Shown here: piece by piece, positions 7,816-16,537 of the stretch
Layout of the letters: each line of letters starts with the position of its first letter
Position numbering within the stretch: position 1 is the stretch's first letter
Made by a program: the position numbers and the translations under genes
Assembly: GCA_937863435.1 (NCBI GenBank)
Contig: CALMES010000151.1
Coordinates: 1-44,645, forward strand
From: an uncultured Candidatus Peregrinibacteria bacterium
GTDB lineage: Bacteria; Patescibacteriota; Gracilibacteria; Peribacterales; Peribacteraceae
Direction of reading: 5' to 3'
Length of the DNA stretch: 44,645 bases
Notes under the pieces: model-generated
Database searches by the model: none
Told to the model about the DNA's origin: nothing
The model's input: only the letters and a program-made list of their open reading frames with translations

Positions 7816-10506
7816 ATGACACGCTTTCGCGTCTCCACTGTGCTGCTTGCACTCAGCCTTGTCCTGCTGGTCTTGCTCCTGAACGCTGCCGTGTCTTTTT
7901 ACAACACCAACATCGTCGCAGAGAACATGCAGAAAGTGACGACGTCGCAACGCGTTCTCACGCAGCTCCGGGAAACACTGTCTTCCATTATAGATGCGGA
8001 AACCGGTCAGCGCGGATATCTCCTGACCGGTCAGGAGGGCTATCTGGCACCCTATAAAGACTCCATCGAGCAGGTGCAGAGAAATTTTGCACTGCTCGAC
8101 ACGCTGTTTGAAGCGGACGGAGAACAGAAGGCGCGTCTCGACGAAGTGAAAAAAGCGTATAACGACAAAAGAAAGGAAATGGAGCAGACGATCGCCCTGC
8201 GCAGAAACGGCGGACTTCAAGATGCCGTACCATTGGCCCTGCTTGGAAACGGCAGGCGTCAGATGACCATCATCCGGCGTGCCCTCCACGCAATGGAAAA
8301 CGCAGAAAAACTGCAACTGGACGAGCAGACCCTCCAGGCCCGGCGCAGTCTCGAAACCGCCACCACCGCCTTCTATGCGACGCTGCTTGCCGCGATTCTG
8401 ACTGTACTGGCACTGTTTTTGCTTATCCGGCGTTACATAGCTGTCTATCAGAGAGCGGAAAAGGAATTTCGTGCACTCAACGCCCTCATGGCGAATTCCG
8501 TCGATACGATTTATATTTTTGATCTGCACGGACGCTTTACCCATGCAAGTAAAGGTGCGGGGAAACTGCTGCATATTTCCCCTGAACAGATCATCGGCAA
8601 GACAGGCAAGGATGTGGGCATTCCTGACGCGATTATCGAACCGTTTGACCGTGACCGGACTATGGTGCAGCAAACCGGCATACCGGTGCGCAATACGCTC
8701 ACGTACAACACAAAAGGCAAAACCCTGTACTTTGACTACATTCTCTCTCCTATCTATAACGAGAGAGGGGTCATCTCCGCCACCGCCCTCATTTCCCGCG
8801 ACAGCACGGAAGAGCGCATGCGCGAGGAGCAGGCACAATTCCTGTCGAAAGCCAGCGAGATTCTGTCCTCCTCGCTGGATTACGCCACCACGCTGACAAG
8901 TCTGGCGAATCTGGTGGTGCCGACACTTGCCGAATGGTGCACCGTTCACATTAAAAAACAGGATGGCGGCATTGAAGAGCTTGCACTCGCTCATGCCGAT
9001 CCGGACATGATCGCCCTGGCCCGGGAGTATGGGGAAAAATATCCGCCCAACTATGACGGACCAACCGGTATCGGTGCGATCATCCGCACGGGAAAGCCGG
9101 AAATAATTCCGGACATTACCGATGAAATGCTCGAAGCGGGCATTCGCGATGCCGACCAGCTGGCATTTATCCGCAATCTTCATCTGGCATCGTACATGGC
9201 TGTACCGCTGACCGCACGGGGCAGAACACTCGGCGTCATCAGCTTCTTCGCCACAACCGGACAGCGTTATACCGATACCGATCTCGTCTTCGCCCAGGCG
9301 CTGGCCGGACGCGCGGCGCTGGCCGTCGACAATGCGCGGCTGTATCAGGAATCTCTTGGCATGCTGCATCAGATTCAGGATTTGAACGAAGGTCTGGAGG
9401 AAAAAGTGCGCGAACGGACGCGGGAATTACAGCTCTCGCAGGAACGCGACCGGGCCAACCTGCACCGCCTCAAGAGCATGCTGGCACAATTGCCGATGGC
9501 AGCACTGATGATGGATGAGCGCGGCAATATCATCGAACTCAACGAGCAGTACTGCCGCACATTCCACATCGGACTGTCAGCTGCCGAAGCGATGGCACTC
9601 CCCACATCGGAACTCAATGAAAGGTTCAAGAAATCGCTCGCCAATGTCGAAGAGCACATGAGCCGGCTGGCTGTGACCCTCGAAAGAAAAAAGCCCCTGC
9701 TTGGATACGACATACATCTGCGGGACGGACGTGTCGTGCAACGCGATTTTCTGCCATTTTACGACAACGGGAAATTCGGCGGACAGCTCTTCCTCTACCG
9801 AGACGTCACGCAGGAGCGCCGCATCGATGCCGCAAAGTCCGAGTTCATGTCACTGGCTTCGCATCAGCTGAAAACACCGCTCACTTCCATACGCTGGGTG
9901 CTCAGCCGCCTGCAGAAAGTGATGAGTGATGCCATCGACCCGGCGCAAAACAAGCTGCTGGCCGAAGGCCGCAAAGGAGTACTGCGGATGAGCGACACCA
10001 TCGACACGATGCTGCAGATCTCCCGCATCGAATCGGGCCAGACACAGCTGAAGCCGGAACCGATTGCCGTTTACGACTTTGTCCGGAAAATCCTGCAGGC
10101 CGAACAAAGCGACTTCGCCCACAAGCGACAGAGGGTGGAGCTGGACTGCGATCCGGCCATGGCACTGAAAAGCGATCCGCGCTTCCTGCGCGAGATTCTC
10201 AGCAATCTGCTGAACAATGCCATGAAGTACACGCCGGATGAAGGAATGATCAAAATCGTCATCCGCCAGCAAAACGATTCTGCCACTTTCTTCATTCACG
10301 ATTCCGGCTATGGCATACCCGCTCATCAGCAATCAAAGATTTTCAGCAAATTCTTCCGCGCGGACAACGTCGTCGGCAAGGTCACCGAAGGCACCGGCCT
10401 TGGCCTCTACCTCGTCTACCTTCTCACCAAACTGCTGGGCGGCACGATTTTCTATGAATCCAGCGAGGGGAGAGGGACAACTTTTATGCTCACTGTTCCG
10501 GGCTGA
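7816..10506 (+). CDS. Membrane sensor histidine kinase (CHASE3-PAS-GAF-PAS-HisKA-HATPase)
   Basis: An 896-residue hybrid sensor without a receiver domain. Residues about 8-30 are the first membrane helix. An extracytoplasmic CHASE3 domain follows, with its hallmark DAETGQRGYLLTGQ, then a second membrane helix near 190-210. A PAS domain (about 225-335), a GAF domain (about 360-510), a coiled coil (EEKVRERTRELQLSQER) and a second PAS (about 555-660) come next. The HisKA box is SLASHQLKTPLTSIRW with H683 as the phosphorylation site. The ATPase has the N box NLLNNAMKYTPDEG (about 797), G1 DSGYGIP (about 829) and G2 GTGLGLYLV (about 859). All catalytic motifs look intact. No response regulator is encoded nearby, so it is an orphan kinase. 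ATG at 7816 is preferred to 7741 because it places the membrane helix at the N-terminus. Confidence 0.93.
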   Translation: MTRFRVSTVLLALSLVLLVLLLNAAVSFYNTNIVAENMQKVTTSQRVLTQLRETLSSIIDAETGQRGYLLTGQEGYLAPYKDSIEQVQRNFALLDTLFEADGEQKARLDEVKKAYNDKRKEMEQTIALRRNGGLQDAVPLALLGNGRRQMTIIRRALHAMENAEKLQLDEQTLQARRSLETATTAFYATLLAAILTVLALFLLIRRYIAVYQRAEKEFRALNALMANSVDTIYIFDLHGRFTHASKGAGKLLHISPEQIIGKTGKDVGIPDAIIEPFDRDRTMVQQTGIPVRNTLTYNTKGKTLYFDYILSPIYNERGVISATALISRDSTEERMREEQAQFLSKASEILSSSLDYATTLTSLANLVVPTLAEWCTVHIKKQDGGIEELALAHADPDMIALAREYGEKYPPNYDGPTGIGAIIRTGKPEIIPDITDEMLEAGIRDADQLAFIRNLHLASYMAVPLTARGRTLGVISFFATTGQRYTDTDLVFAQALAGRAALAVDNARLYQESLGMLHQIQDLNEGLEEKVRERTRELQLSQERDRANLHRLKSMLAQLPMAALMMDERGNIIELNEQYCRTFHIGLSAAEAMALPTSELNERFKKSLANVEEHMSRLAVTLERKKPLLGYDIHLRDGRVVQRDFLPFYDNGKFGGQLFLYRDVTQERRIDAAKSEFMSLASHQLKTPLTSIRWVLSRLQKVMSDAIDPAQNKLLAEGRKGVLRMSDTIDTMLQISRIESGQTQLKPEPIAVYDFVRKILQAEQSDFAHKRQRVELDCDPAMALKSDPRFLREILSNLLNNAMKYTPDEGMIKIVIRQQNDSATFFIHDSGYGIPAHQQSKIFSKFFRADNVVGKVTEGTGLGLYLVYLLTKLLGGTIFYESSEGRGTTFMLTVPG

Positions 10507-10660
10507 CGCAGCCAGGTGATACCATTCGGGCTTCTGCAGACAGACATGCTTTGTACGGCATTATCCAGAAAGAATGATCTGAACGCGGGGCGGCTGTACA
10601 ACGGACGCAAGCCGGACAGGCAAAGTACCGTGCTGTCATAATACCTGCCCGGCTGCGTCA
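10504..10660. repeat. Long-range inverted repeat with a competing hairpin
   Basis: TGACGCAGCC (10504-10513, overlapping the kinase stop) is the exact reverse complement of GGCTGCGTCA (10651-10660). A second stem, GCCGGACAGG (10611-10620) with CCTGCCCGGC (10644-10653, one mismatch), shares bases with it, so the two cannot form together. The interval contains no gene and precedes the 39-codon membrane peptide. Confidence 0.55.
10613..10642 (+). promoter_or_regulatory. Candidate promoter of the 39-aa peptide gene
   Basis: CGGACA (10613-10618), an 18-nt spacer, then TGTCATAAT with an extended -10 (CATAAT at 10637-10642). The predicted start is near 10649. It overlaps the 10611-10653 hairpin arms, which could serve as an operator. 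Confidence 0.4.
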
Positions 10661-10694
10661 TCATACTCACCTCTCCCTCTTTTCTCTTTTTTCT

Positions 10695-10814
10695 ATGATC
10701 GCCGCTCTCGTCGGATTCTTCGTCGCATACAAGCTCCTGTCGTTTATCATCGGCGTCGTGATGGTGCTGGCTGTCATCAGTATCATTCGCGCCATGATGC
10801 AGCCGCGGCCCTGA
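10695..10814 (+). CDS. 39-residue membrane peptide
   Basis: ATG at 10695 opens a 39-codon frame ending in TGA at 10812-10814. The product is one strongly hydrophobic span (LLSFIIGVVMVLAVISII) followed by a short basic tail (RAMMQPRP), i.e. a single-pass membrane peptide. The leader carries TCACCTCT (10667-10674) and a long pyrimidine run, the same context as several other starts here, and a candidate promoter lies just upstream. Function is unknown. It sits between a sensor kinase and an ABC exporter, so a small regulator of either is possible, but that is speculation. Confidence 0.55.
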   Translation: MIAALVGFFVAYKLLSFIIGVVMVLAVISIIRAMMQPRP

Positions 10815-10857
10815 CGCATACATGCATCACTGCTAGGAATGGGCGTGATTTTTCATG

Positions 10858-10890
10858 TATACTTCATTCTCTATTGATTGAGATATCAAT
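10858..10890 (+). promoter_or_regulatory. Promoter -10 and palindromic operator before the ABC exporter
   Basis: TATACT at 10858-10863 is a good -10; no clear -35 is seen. The predicted start (about 10870) is followed at once by the inverted repeat ATTGAT-TGAGAT-ATCAAT (10873-10890), a plausible repressor site 22 nt before the ATG. Confidence 0.45.
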
Positions 10891-10911
10891 TGTTAGCTAC
10901 TCTCACTATTG

Positions 10912-12666
10912 ATGAATGTCGCACAAAAATCATCTGCCCCTTCCTCAAAAGAACCCAATCTCTTCGGGATACTGAAGCCCTACAGAGGACTTGTCCTGCT
11001 CCTGCTTGCACTGGCTGTCTTAAGCAACAGTCTGAACCTGGTCCAGCCGAAAATTATCGCCATAACAGTCGACGCCTTTGCCAAAGGCAACTTCCGCATG
11101 CGTACCGCACTTCTCCAGTTCGGTTCCGTCTCCCTGCTGATTTTCCTGTTCACCTACCTGCAGAATATCGTGCAGACATTTGCCTCTGAAAAAGTCGCAC
11201 GCGATATGCGCACGGAACTGGCGGCGAAAATCTCGCGCCAGAGCTACGGCTACATTCAGGAAGTCACCGCCTCCAAGCTGCTGACCAACCTGACGTCCGA
11301 TATCGATAACGTCAAACTGTTCGTGTCGCAGGCGATTGTGTCGATCACCTCCTCCTTATTACTGATCATCGGTACCAGCGTCATGCTGCTGCTCATCAAC
11401 TGGAAACTGGCATCTGCCGTCCTGCTCATTATTCCGGTCATCGGCGGAATATTTTTTGCCACCCTGCGCAAAGTCCGCGTGTATTTCAAGAAGGGCCAGG
11501 AAGTTATCGACTGGCTCAACAAGGTGATCAATGAAAGCATTCTGGGATCGGCACTCATCCGCGTGCTCAATTCCCAGCAGTATGAGTATCAGAAATTCCT
11601 GGCTGCCAACACGAACGCAAAAGGTATCGGCATGAGCATCCTGAGCCTGTTTGCCACACTCATTCCCACGATCACGTTTGTGGCCAATATGGCCACACTC
11701 ACTATTCTGCTGCTGGGCGGCCACTTCGTCATTGCGGGCAGCATGACACTCGGCAGCTACGCCGGGTTTGTCAGCTACCTCGCCATTCTCATTTTTCCGA
11801 TTATCATGATCGGTTTCATGAGCGGCGTGATCACGCGCGCATCGGCGTCGTACAAGCGCATTGCCGAAGTACTCGCCATGCAGGAAAAAACGGAAACCGG
11901 ACTGCGCACGGATACACTGAAAGGCGATATTGAGCTGAAGAACGTCTCGGTTATTTTCGGCGAAAAATCGGCGCTCAAAGATGTCTCGCTGAGCATCCGG
12001 GCCGGCAGCAAAACGGCCATCATCGGTCCGACTGCCGCCGGAAAAACGCAGCTGCTGTACCTGCTCACCGGTCTCATCAGTCCGCAAAAAGGCGAGCTGG
12101 ATTACGACGGGCGTCCGCTGGAAAGCTACGACAGGGAAGCTCTGCACCGGCAGATCGGGTTCGTGTTCCAGGACAGCATTATTTTCAGCATGACGCTGCG
12201 CGAGAATATCGCGTTCAGCGACACCGTGAAAGACAGCGATTTGGACAAAGCCATTGAAACCGCGGAACTCAAGGATTTTGTGGCAGCGCTGCCGGACGGC
12301 CTCAATACCATTGTCTCCGAGCGGGGCACCAGCCTGTCGGGCGGTCAGAAGCAGCGCATCATGCTTGCCCGCGCACTGGCCCTGAATCCGAACATTCTGC
12401 TGCTGGACGATTTTACGGCCAGAGTCGACAGCAATACCGAGAAGAAGATTCTGCAGAACGTGGAGAAAAATTACCCGGGCATCACGCTCGTCTCCATCAC
12501 GCAGAAGATCTCATCCATCGAACACTACGACAAAGTCATCCTCATTATGGAGGGTGAAAAACTGGCCGAAGGCACGCATGAACAACTGATGCACACCTCA
12601 CCGGAATACGTGCAGATTTTTGACTCGCAGCGCAGCACCAATACCTATGAAGAACTACACGCTTAA
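10912..12666 (+). CDS. ABC exporter half-transporter, degenerate-site subunit
   Basis: A 584-residue half-transporter: six-helix membrane domain (about 20-310), then an ATPase domain. Walker A is GPTAAGKT and the signature LSGGQKQR is canonical. Walker B is ILLLDDFTARVD, so the catalytic glutamate is replaced by Asp, and the H-loop reads SITQKIS with Gln in place of His. These two changes mark the inactive half-site of heterodimeric exporters such as TM287/288, BmrCD and TmrAB. The downstream gene overlaps by 20 nt and encodes the partner, so the two are translationally coupled. The substrate is unknown; lipid, peptide or drug export are all possible. ATG at 10912 follows an in-frame TTG at 10909. 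Confidence 0.9.
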   Translation: MNVAQKSSAPSSKEPNLFGILKPYRGLVLLLLALAVLSNSLNLVQPKIIAITVDAFAKGNFRMRTALLQFGSVSLLIFLFTYLQNIVQTFASEKVARDMRTELAAKISRQSYGYIQEVTASKLLTNLTSDIDNVKLFVSQAIVSITSSLLLIIGTSVMLLLINWKLASAVLLIIPVIGGIFFATLRKVRVYFKKGQEVIDWLNKVINESILGSALIRVLNSQQYEYQKFLAANTNAKGIGMSILSLFATLIPTITFVANMATLTILLLGGHFVIAGSMTLGSYAGFVSYLAILIFPIIMIGFMSGVITRASASYKRIAEVLAMQEKTETGLRTDTLKGDIELKNVSVIFGEKSALKDVSLSIRAGSKTAIIGPTAAGKTQLLYLLTGLISPQKGELDYDGRPLESYDREALHRQIGFVFQDSIIFSMTLRENIAFSDTVKDSDLDKAIETAELKDFVAALPDGLNTIVSERGTSLSGGQKQRIMLARALALNPNILLLDDFTARVDSNTEKKILQNVEKNYPGITLVSITQKISSIEHYDKVILIMEGEKLAEGTHEQLMHTSPEYVQIFDSQRSTNTYEELHA

Positions 12667-14407
12667 CACAACCGGCCCCGAAGCGAAAACTCCGCCGCTC
12701 ACCGCGGTACGCAAGCTGCTGTCTCTCATCCGGGATGACAAACGAACACTCATGCTCGCTTTCATTGCGATTTTCATCAACTCCGGCCTCAACCTTGCCG
12801 GTCCGGTCATCGTCGGACACGCTATCGACAACTACATTGCCCGTGGCGCATATCAGGGCGTTGTCATCTCCGCTGCTCTTCTGTTGGTCATCTATACAAT
12901 CGCGTGGTTTGCCGGAGTCGCGCAAACAAAACTGATGGGCGGAGTGGGCCAGCGCCTGCTCTTTAACTTGCGCAATGCGGTATTCACCAAGCTGCAGGAG
13001 CTTCCGGTCGCTTTTTTCAATCAGAACAAAACCGGCGACCTCATTTCGCGCATCAACAGTGATACGGACAAGCTCAACCAGTTCTTTTCTCAGTCGCTGA
13101 TGCAGCTCATCAACAACCTGTTCATGATCATCGGCGCCGCGATTGCCATCCTCATTATCAAGCCTCAGCTTGGCGCCGCCGCCCTGCTGCCGGCCGTCGG
13201 CCTCCTGCTTTTCTCGCAGGCTGTCGGTGCCTGGATCCGCCGCAAGAATGCAGCCAGTCTGCAGGCCACCGGCGGCATGAGCGCCGAGATTTCGGAGAGC
13301 CTCAATAACTTCAAAGTGATTGTCGCCTTTAATCGCCGCGATTACTTCCGCCGCAAATTCGCCGAAGCGAACGAGGCGAATTACAGGGCGTCGCTGCGTG
13401 CCGGCATCGCCAACAACGTCTTCATTCCGATCTACGGATTGTCGTCTGATATCGCGATGCTGATTGTGCTGGTCTACGGCATTTACCTGATTACCGTCGG
13501 CCAGTTTACCATCGGACTGCTCATCAGTTTCTTAAGCTACGTGACGCGCTTTTATGATCCTCTGCGCCAGATCGCCACCATCTGGGCATCGTTTCAGGTG
13601 GCGCTTGCCGGCTGGGACCGCATATCGGCCATTCTGTCGCTCGAGTCCGATATGCTGCCTGTGCCTGGATCAGAGGCCAAAAAGAATGATGCGCTGCTGA
13701 CATTCGAGAACGTCCACTTCCGTTACAGCGACGGCAAGGAAGTGCTTAAGGGGATTGATTTCACTCTCGAGCGCGGCAAAACCTACGCGCTTGTGGGACC
13801 GACAGGCGGCGGCAAGACAACCACCGCGTCGCTCATGGCTCGCCTGTATGACCCAACAGAAGGAATGGTGTTGCTGAGTGGCAAAGATATCCGGTCGTTT
13901 TCTGATGCTGATCGCACCAAGAAAATCGGCTTCATCCTGCAGGAACCATTCCTGTTTACCGGTACCGTGCGCGATAATATTCTGTACGGCAACGAACAGT
14001 ATGAAAAGCTGACAAACAAAGAGTTGCTAGACGTGCTTGTGAAAGCCAATCTCGATCGTTTACTGGAGCGATTTGAAAACGGATTGGAGACGAAGATTAT
14101 GAGCAGTGGGGACTCAATCAGCCTCGGCCAGAAACAGTTGATCGTGTTTATCCGCGCCGTTCTGCGCCGTCCGGATCTGCTTATTTTGGACGAAGCAACG
14201 GCGAATATCGATACTGTCACCGAGCAATTACTCGAAGATATTCTGAAAAAATTACCCAAGGAAACGACAAAAGTGATCATCGCTCATCGCCTGAATACCA
14301 TCGAGAACGCCGACGAAATCTTCTTCGTGAATGCCGGCACCATTGTCCGGGCAGGCTCGATGGAACATGCGGTAAAAATGCTGCTGGAAGGGAAGAGGGA
14401 GAGCTAA
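12647..14407 (+). CDS. ABC exporter half-transporter, catalytic-site subunit
   Basis: A 586-residue half-transporter with a six-helix domain (about 35-320) and an ATPase domain. Walker A GPTGGGKTT, Walker B LLILDEATANID (catalytic Glu present) and H-loop IIAHRLN are canonical, but the signature is SISLGQKQL instead of LSGGQ. In a heterodimer this altered signature faces the Asp/Gln site of the upstream subunit, giving one degenerate and one consensus ATP site. Both subunits show exactly the complementary defects expected. ATG at 12647 lies inside the 3' end of the first subunit gene, which argues for coupling. Confidence 0.9.
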   Translation: MKNYTLNTTGPEAKTPPLTAVRKLLSLIRDDKRTLMLAFIAIFINSGLNLAGPVIVGHAIDNYIARGAYQGVVISAALLLVIYTIAWFAGVAQTKLMGGVGQRLLFNLRNAVFTKLQELPVAFFNQNKTGDLISRINSDTDKLNQFFSQSLMQLINNLFMIIGAAIAILIIKPQLGAAALLPAVGLLLFSQAVGAWIRRKNAASLQATGGMSAEISESLNNFKVIVAFNRRDYFRRKFAEANEANYRASLRAGIANNVFIPIYGLSSDIAMLIVLVYGIYLITVGQFTIGLLISFLSYVTRFYDPLRQIATIWASFQVALAGWDRISAILSLESDMLPVPGSEAKKNDALLTFENVHFRYSDGKEVLKGIDFTLERGKTYALVGPTGGGKTTTASLMARLYDPTEGMVLLSGKDIRSFSDADRTKKIGFILQEPFLFTGTVRDNILYGNEQYEKLTNKELLDVLVKANLDRLLERFENGLETKIMSSGDSISLGQKQLIVFIRAVLRRPDLLILDEATANIDTVTEQLLEDILKKLPKETTKVIIAHRLNTIENADEIFFVNAGTIVRAGSMEHAVKMLLEGKRES

Positions 14408-14519
14408 GGCTGAAAATACCAAATTCCAACTACCAATTACCAAAAAAATGGGAGCGCCATGCTTGGCGCGGGGATCGATCAGTTTCTCATACTTTAACCG
14501 TTTCTTAACCTCGCCTACG

Positions 14520-14525
14520 TATAAT
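14520..14525 (+). promoter_or_regulatory. -10 box (TATAAT) of the secreted Ala-rich protein gene
   Basis: A perfect TATAAT lies 34 nt before the ATG at 14560, in an AT-rich stretch after two TTAACC copies; the -35 is unclear. The rest of 14408-14559 shows a low-complexity ACCAATTACC run and no gene. Confidence 0.5.
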
Positions 14526-14559
14526 GATGTCAATATTTTTATTCTTCACCTCTTTTTCT

Positions 14560-15096
14560 ATGAAGAACCGTTTCACTCTTGGCGTTGTTGCCGGCGTTTC
14601 GTCGATTGCTTTGGCAGTGCCGCTTTTTGCGAGTGCAGCCAGCACCACGACCGCGAAGGTTACTAAAACGACGCCGACTGCGGCTTGTCTCACCGCTCTC
14701 GCCGCTCAGGAAACAGTGCAGATCAACCGGATCGACGCAGAAGCTTCTGCGCGCAAGTCGGCTCTTTCGGCACATGTAACCGCATTGAAAGCGGCTGCAG
14801 CCATCACCGATGACACCCAGCGCGCTGCAGCCATAAAAGCAGCCAATGATGCGATGCGGACAGCATTGCAGGCCGCCATGCCAACCCCCGATACAGCCGC
14901 AATGACTGCTCTGAAAACCGCCTGCGCCGGTAGCATGATTGGCGGACACGGCGGATTTGGCGGCGGTATGATGGAGGGCAGAGGTGGAAAAATGCCTGGC
15001 TGGAAAAATATGAACGGAACCAGTTCGAGCAAAGCAGCAACGAGTGGCCTGAAGGCTGTGAAGAAAGCGGTAGCGACGGCGATTAAGACGAAATAA
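14560..15096 (+). CDS. Secreted Ala/Thr-rich protein with a Gly/Met-rich loop
   Basis: A 178-residue protein. Residues 1-27 form a clear signal peptide (MKNRF, hydrophobic core, cleavage near FASAAS). The mature part is Ala-rich and helical (about 40-125) with two Cys residues (ACLTAL and TACAGS) that could pair outside the cell. A Gly/Met loop follows (GGHGGFGGGMMEGRGGKMPG), then a Lys/Ala basic tail. No family is recognised. The layout loosely recalls Spy/CpxP-like periplasmic helical proteins, and the His/Met residues could bind metal, but neither is shown. The leader is TTCACCTCTTTTTCT followed directly by ATG. Confidence 0.7.
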   Translation: MKNRFTLGVVAGVSSIALAVPLFASAASTTTAKVTKTTPTAACLTALAAQETVQINRIDAEASARKSALSAHVTALKAAAAITDDTQRAAAIKAANDAMRTALQAAMPTPDTAAMTALKTACAGSMIGGHGGFGGGMMEGRGGKMPGWKNMNGTSSSKAATSGLKAVKKAVATAIKTK

Positions 15097-15110
15097 ACAC
15101 CCCTCACCCG

Positions 15111-15149
15111 CCCTTCGGGCACCCTCTCCCAGCTTTAGCTGGGAGAGGG
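15111..15149. terminator. Hairpin between convergent genes (repeat-like)
   Basis: A 13-bp perfect stem, CCCTCTCCCAGCT (15122-15134) with AGCTGGGAGAGGG (15137-15149), follows a small GCCC-TTC-GGGC hairpin (15111-15121). It lies between the convergent Ala-rich gene and amt, so it can act as a bidirectional terminator, though no long T-run follows. The CCCTCACCC...GAGAGGG form is itself a dispersed element in many genomes. Confidence 0.5.
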
Positions 15150-15159
15150 ACATTCACAA

Positions 15160-15331
15160 ATTTGTTTTGTATTTTCCTTGAGCTCTCCTCTCGCTCGCTT
15201 TAGCATTGATCGAATCATTCTTCATTCTGTATTCCGCATACCGCATTCTTCCCTGAATCATGCATAATTCGTAATACATGATACGTAATACATATCTCCA
15301 TTCTTCATTCTACATTCTCAATTCTCCATTC
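15160..15331. repeat. Degenerate CATTCT / TAATTCGTAAT simple repeats
   Basis: The stretch up to the amt stop holds many imperfect CATTCT-type units and TAATTCGTAATAC-like runs similar to 6159-6190. I see no gene in it. Confidence 0.45.
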
Positions 15332-16537
15332 TTAGAATGCATACGCCTCCTCTCCATGCAGCGCGCGATCCAAACTCTCCTCCTCTTCCTTGAGCTGGAC
15401 TTTGACATTCATCACGACTTTCATGACGCTGAGCACCACGAACGTGACGACGAATGCGTAGACAGCGGAGATAGCTGTTCCCTCTAGATTGGCTATAAAT
15501 TGCTGTGTGTTTCCTTCCAGGAGTCCGGAGAAACCGCCGATGCTCTTAACCGCAAAGACACCGGTGAGAACCGAGCCGATAATGCCACCCACACCGTGAC
15601 AACCCCAGACATCCAGTGCATCATCCCAGCCCATGCTGATGCGGAATTTGATGGCGTAGAAGCAGCCGACTGCCGCAACGACACCAATAATGAGTGATCC
15701 GCCCGGTGCCACGTAGCCGGCTGCCGGCGTAATGGCGACGAGTCCGGCAACAGCGCCGGTGAGCGCGCCGACCATGCTTGGACGCCCATCGACCAGCCAC
15801 GACAGGAAGAGCCACGTGACCATCGCCATGGACGCGGCTATATCGGTATTGGCAAACGCGGCGGCAGCTATTCCGTTCGCCGCAAGCGCGCTTCCTGCAT
15901 TGAAACCGTACCAGCCAAACCAGAGGAGAGCAGCGCCCAGCGCGACGTAGGTAATGTTATGCGGCATGTGTTCGGTGCGCTTGCGTTTGCCGAGTACAAA
16001 GACCGATGCGAGGGCCGCCATACCGGCCGAAATGTGCACCACTGTTCCGCCGGCAAAGTCGATTGCTCCGAGCTTGGCGATGAATCCCCCGCCCCACACC
16101 CAGTGTGCAAGCGGCGCGTAGACGACCAGACTCCAGACGACGAGGAAGATGAGATAGCTTTTGAAATTCATGCGCTCGGTGAATGCACCGGTAATGAGTG
16201 CCGGCGTAATGATGGCGAACATCATCTGGAAGACGAAGAACGCAAAGAACGGGATGGTTGTGCCGTAGACAGTTGATGGCTCGAGTCCCACGCCATTCAT
16301 CATGAAGTAACTGAGTCCGCCGATGAGTCCGTGAATGTCGTTGCCGAAAGCGAGAGAGAACGTGAGAACTGTCCACAGCACGGTCACCACTCCCATGGAG
16401 ATGAAGCTCTGCATCATGATGGTCAGAACGTTTTTGCGTTTCACGAGTCCGCCATAAAAGAACGCCAGGCCCGGTGTCATAATGGCAACGAGAGCGGAGG
16501 AAATGAGGACGAATGCCGTGTCTCCGGAATTGATCAT
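15332..16537 (-). CDS. amt: Ammonium transporter, Amt/MEP/Rh family
   Basis: A 401-residue polytopic protein with about 11 membrane helices that conducts ammonium across the inner membrane. It has the family start (INSGDTAFVLISSALV, then PGLAFFYGGLVKRKNVL), the AGGTVVHISAG segment with the first pore His, and DVWGCHGVGGIIGS with the second. ATG at 16537 is chosen because the 77 in-frame upstream codons are unlike any Amt and would precede the first helix. The C-terminal tail is short and acidic (KEEEESLDRALHGEEAYAF). No glnK/PII gene is adjacent, although PII usually controls Amt. The start is preceded by CCTCCTCCTTTCT, a pyrimidine leader. Confidence 0.93.
   Translation of the reverse strand: MINSGDTAFVLISSALVAIMTPGLAFFYGGLVKRKNVLTIMMQSFISMGVVTVLWTVLTFSLAFGNDIHGLIGGLSYFMMNGVGLEPSTVYGTTIPFFAFFVFQMMFAIITPALITGAFTERMNFKSYLIFLVVWSLVVYAPLAHWVWGGGFIAKLGAIDFAGGTVVHISAGMAALASVFVLGKRKRTEHMPHNITYVALGAALLWFGWYGFNAGSALAANGIAAAAFANTDIAASMAMVTWLFLSWLVDGRPSMVGALTGAVAGLVAITPAAGYVAPGGSLIIGVVAAVGCFYAIKFRISMGWDDALDVWGCHGVGGIIGSVLTGVFAVKSIGGFSGLLEGNTQQFIANLEGTAISAVYAFVVTFVVLSVMKVVMNVKVQLKEEEESLDRALHGEEAYAF

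Noticed and set aside
7627-9369. 580-codon open frame antisense to the histidine kinase
   Set aside because: It mirrors the kinase codons, has Cys/His/Gln-rich low-information composition and no family motif; the plus-strand kinase domains are unambiguous.
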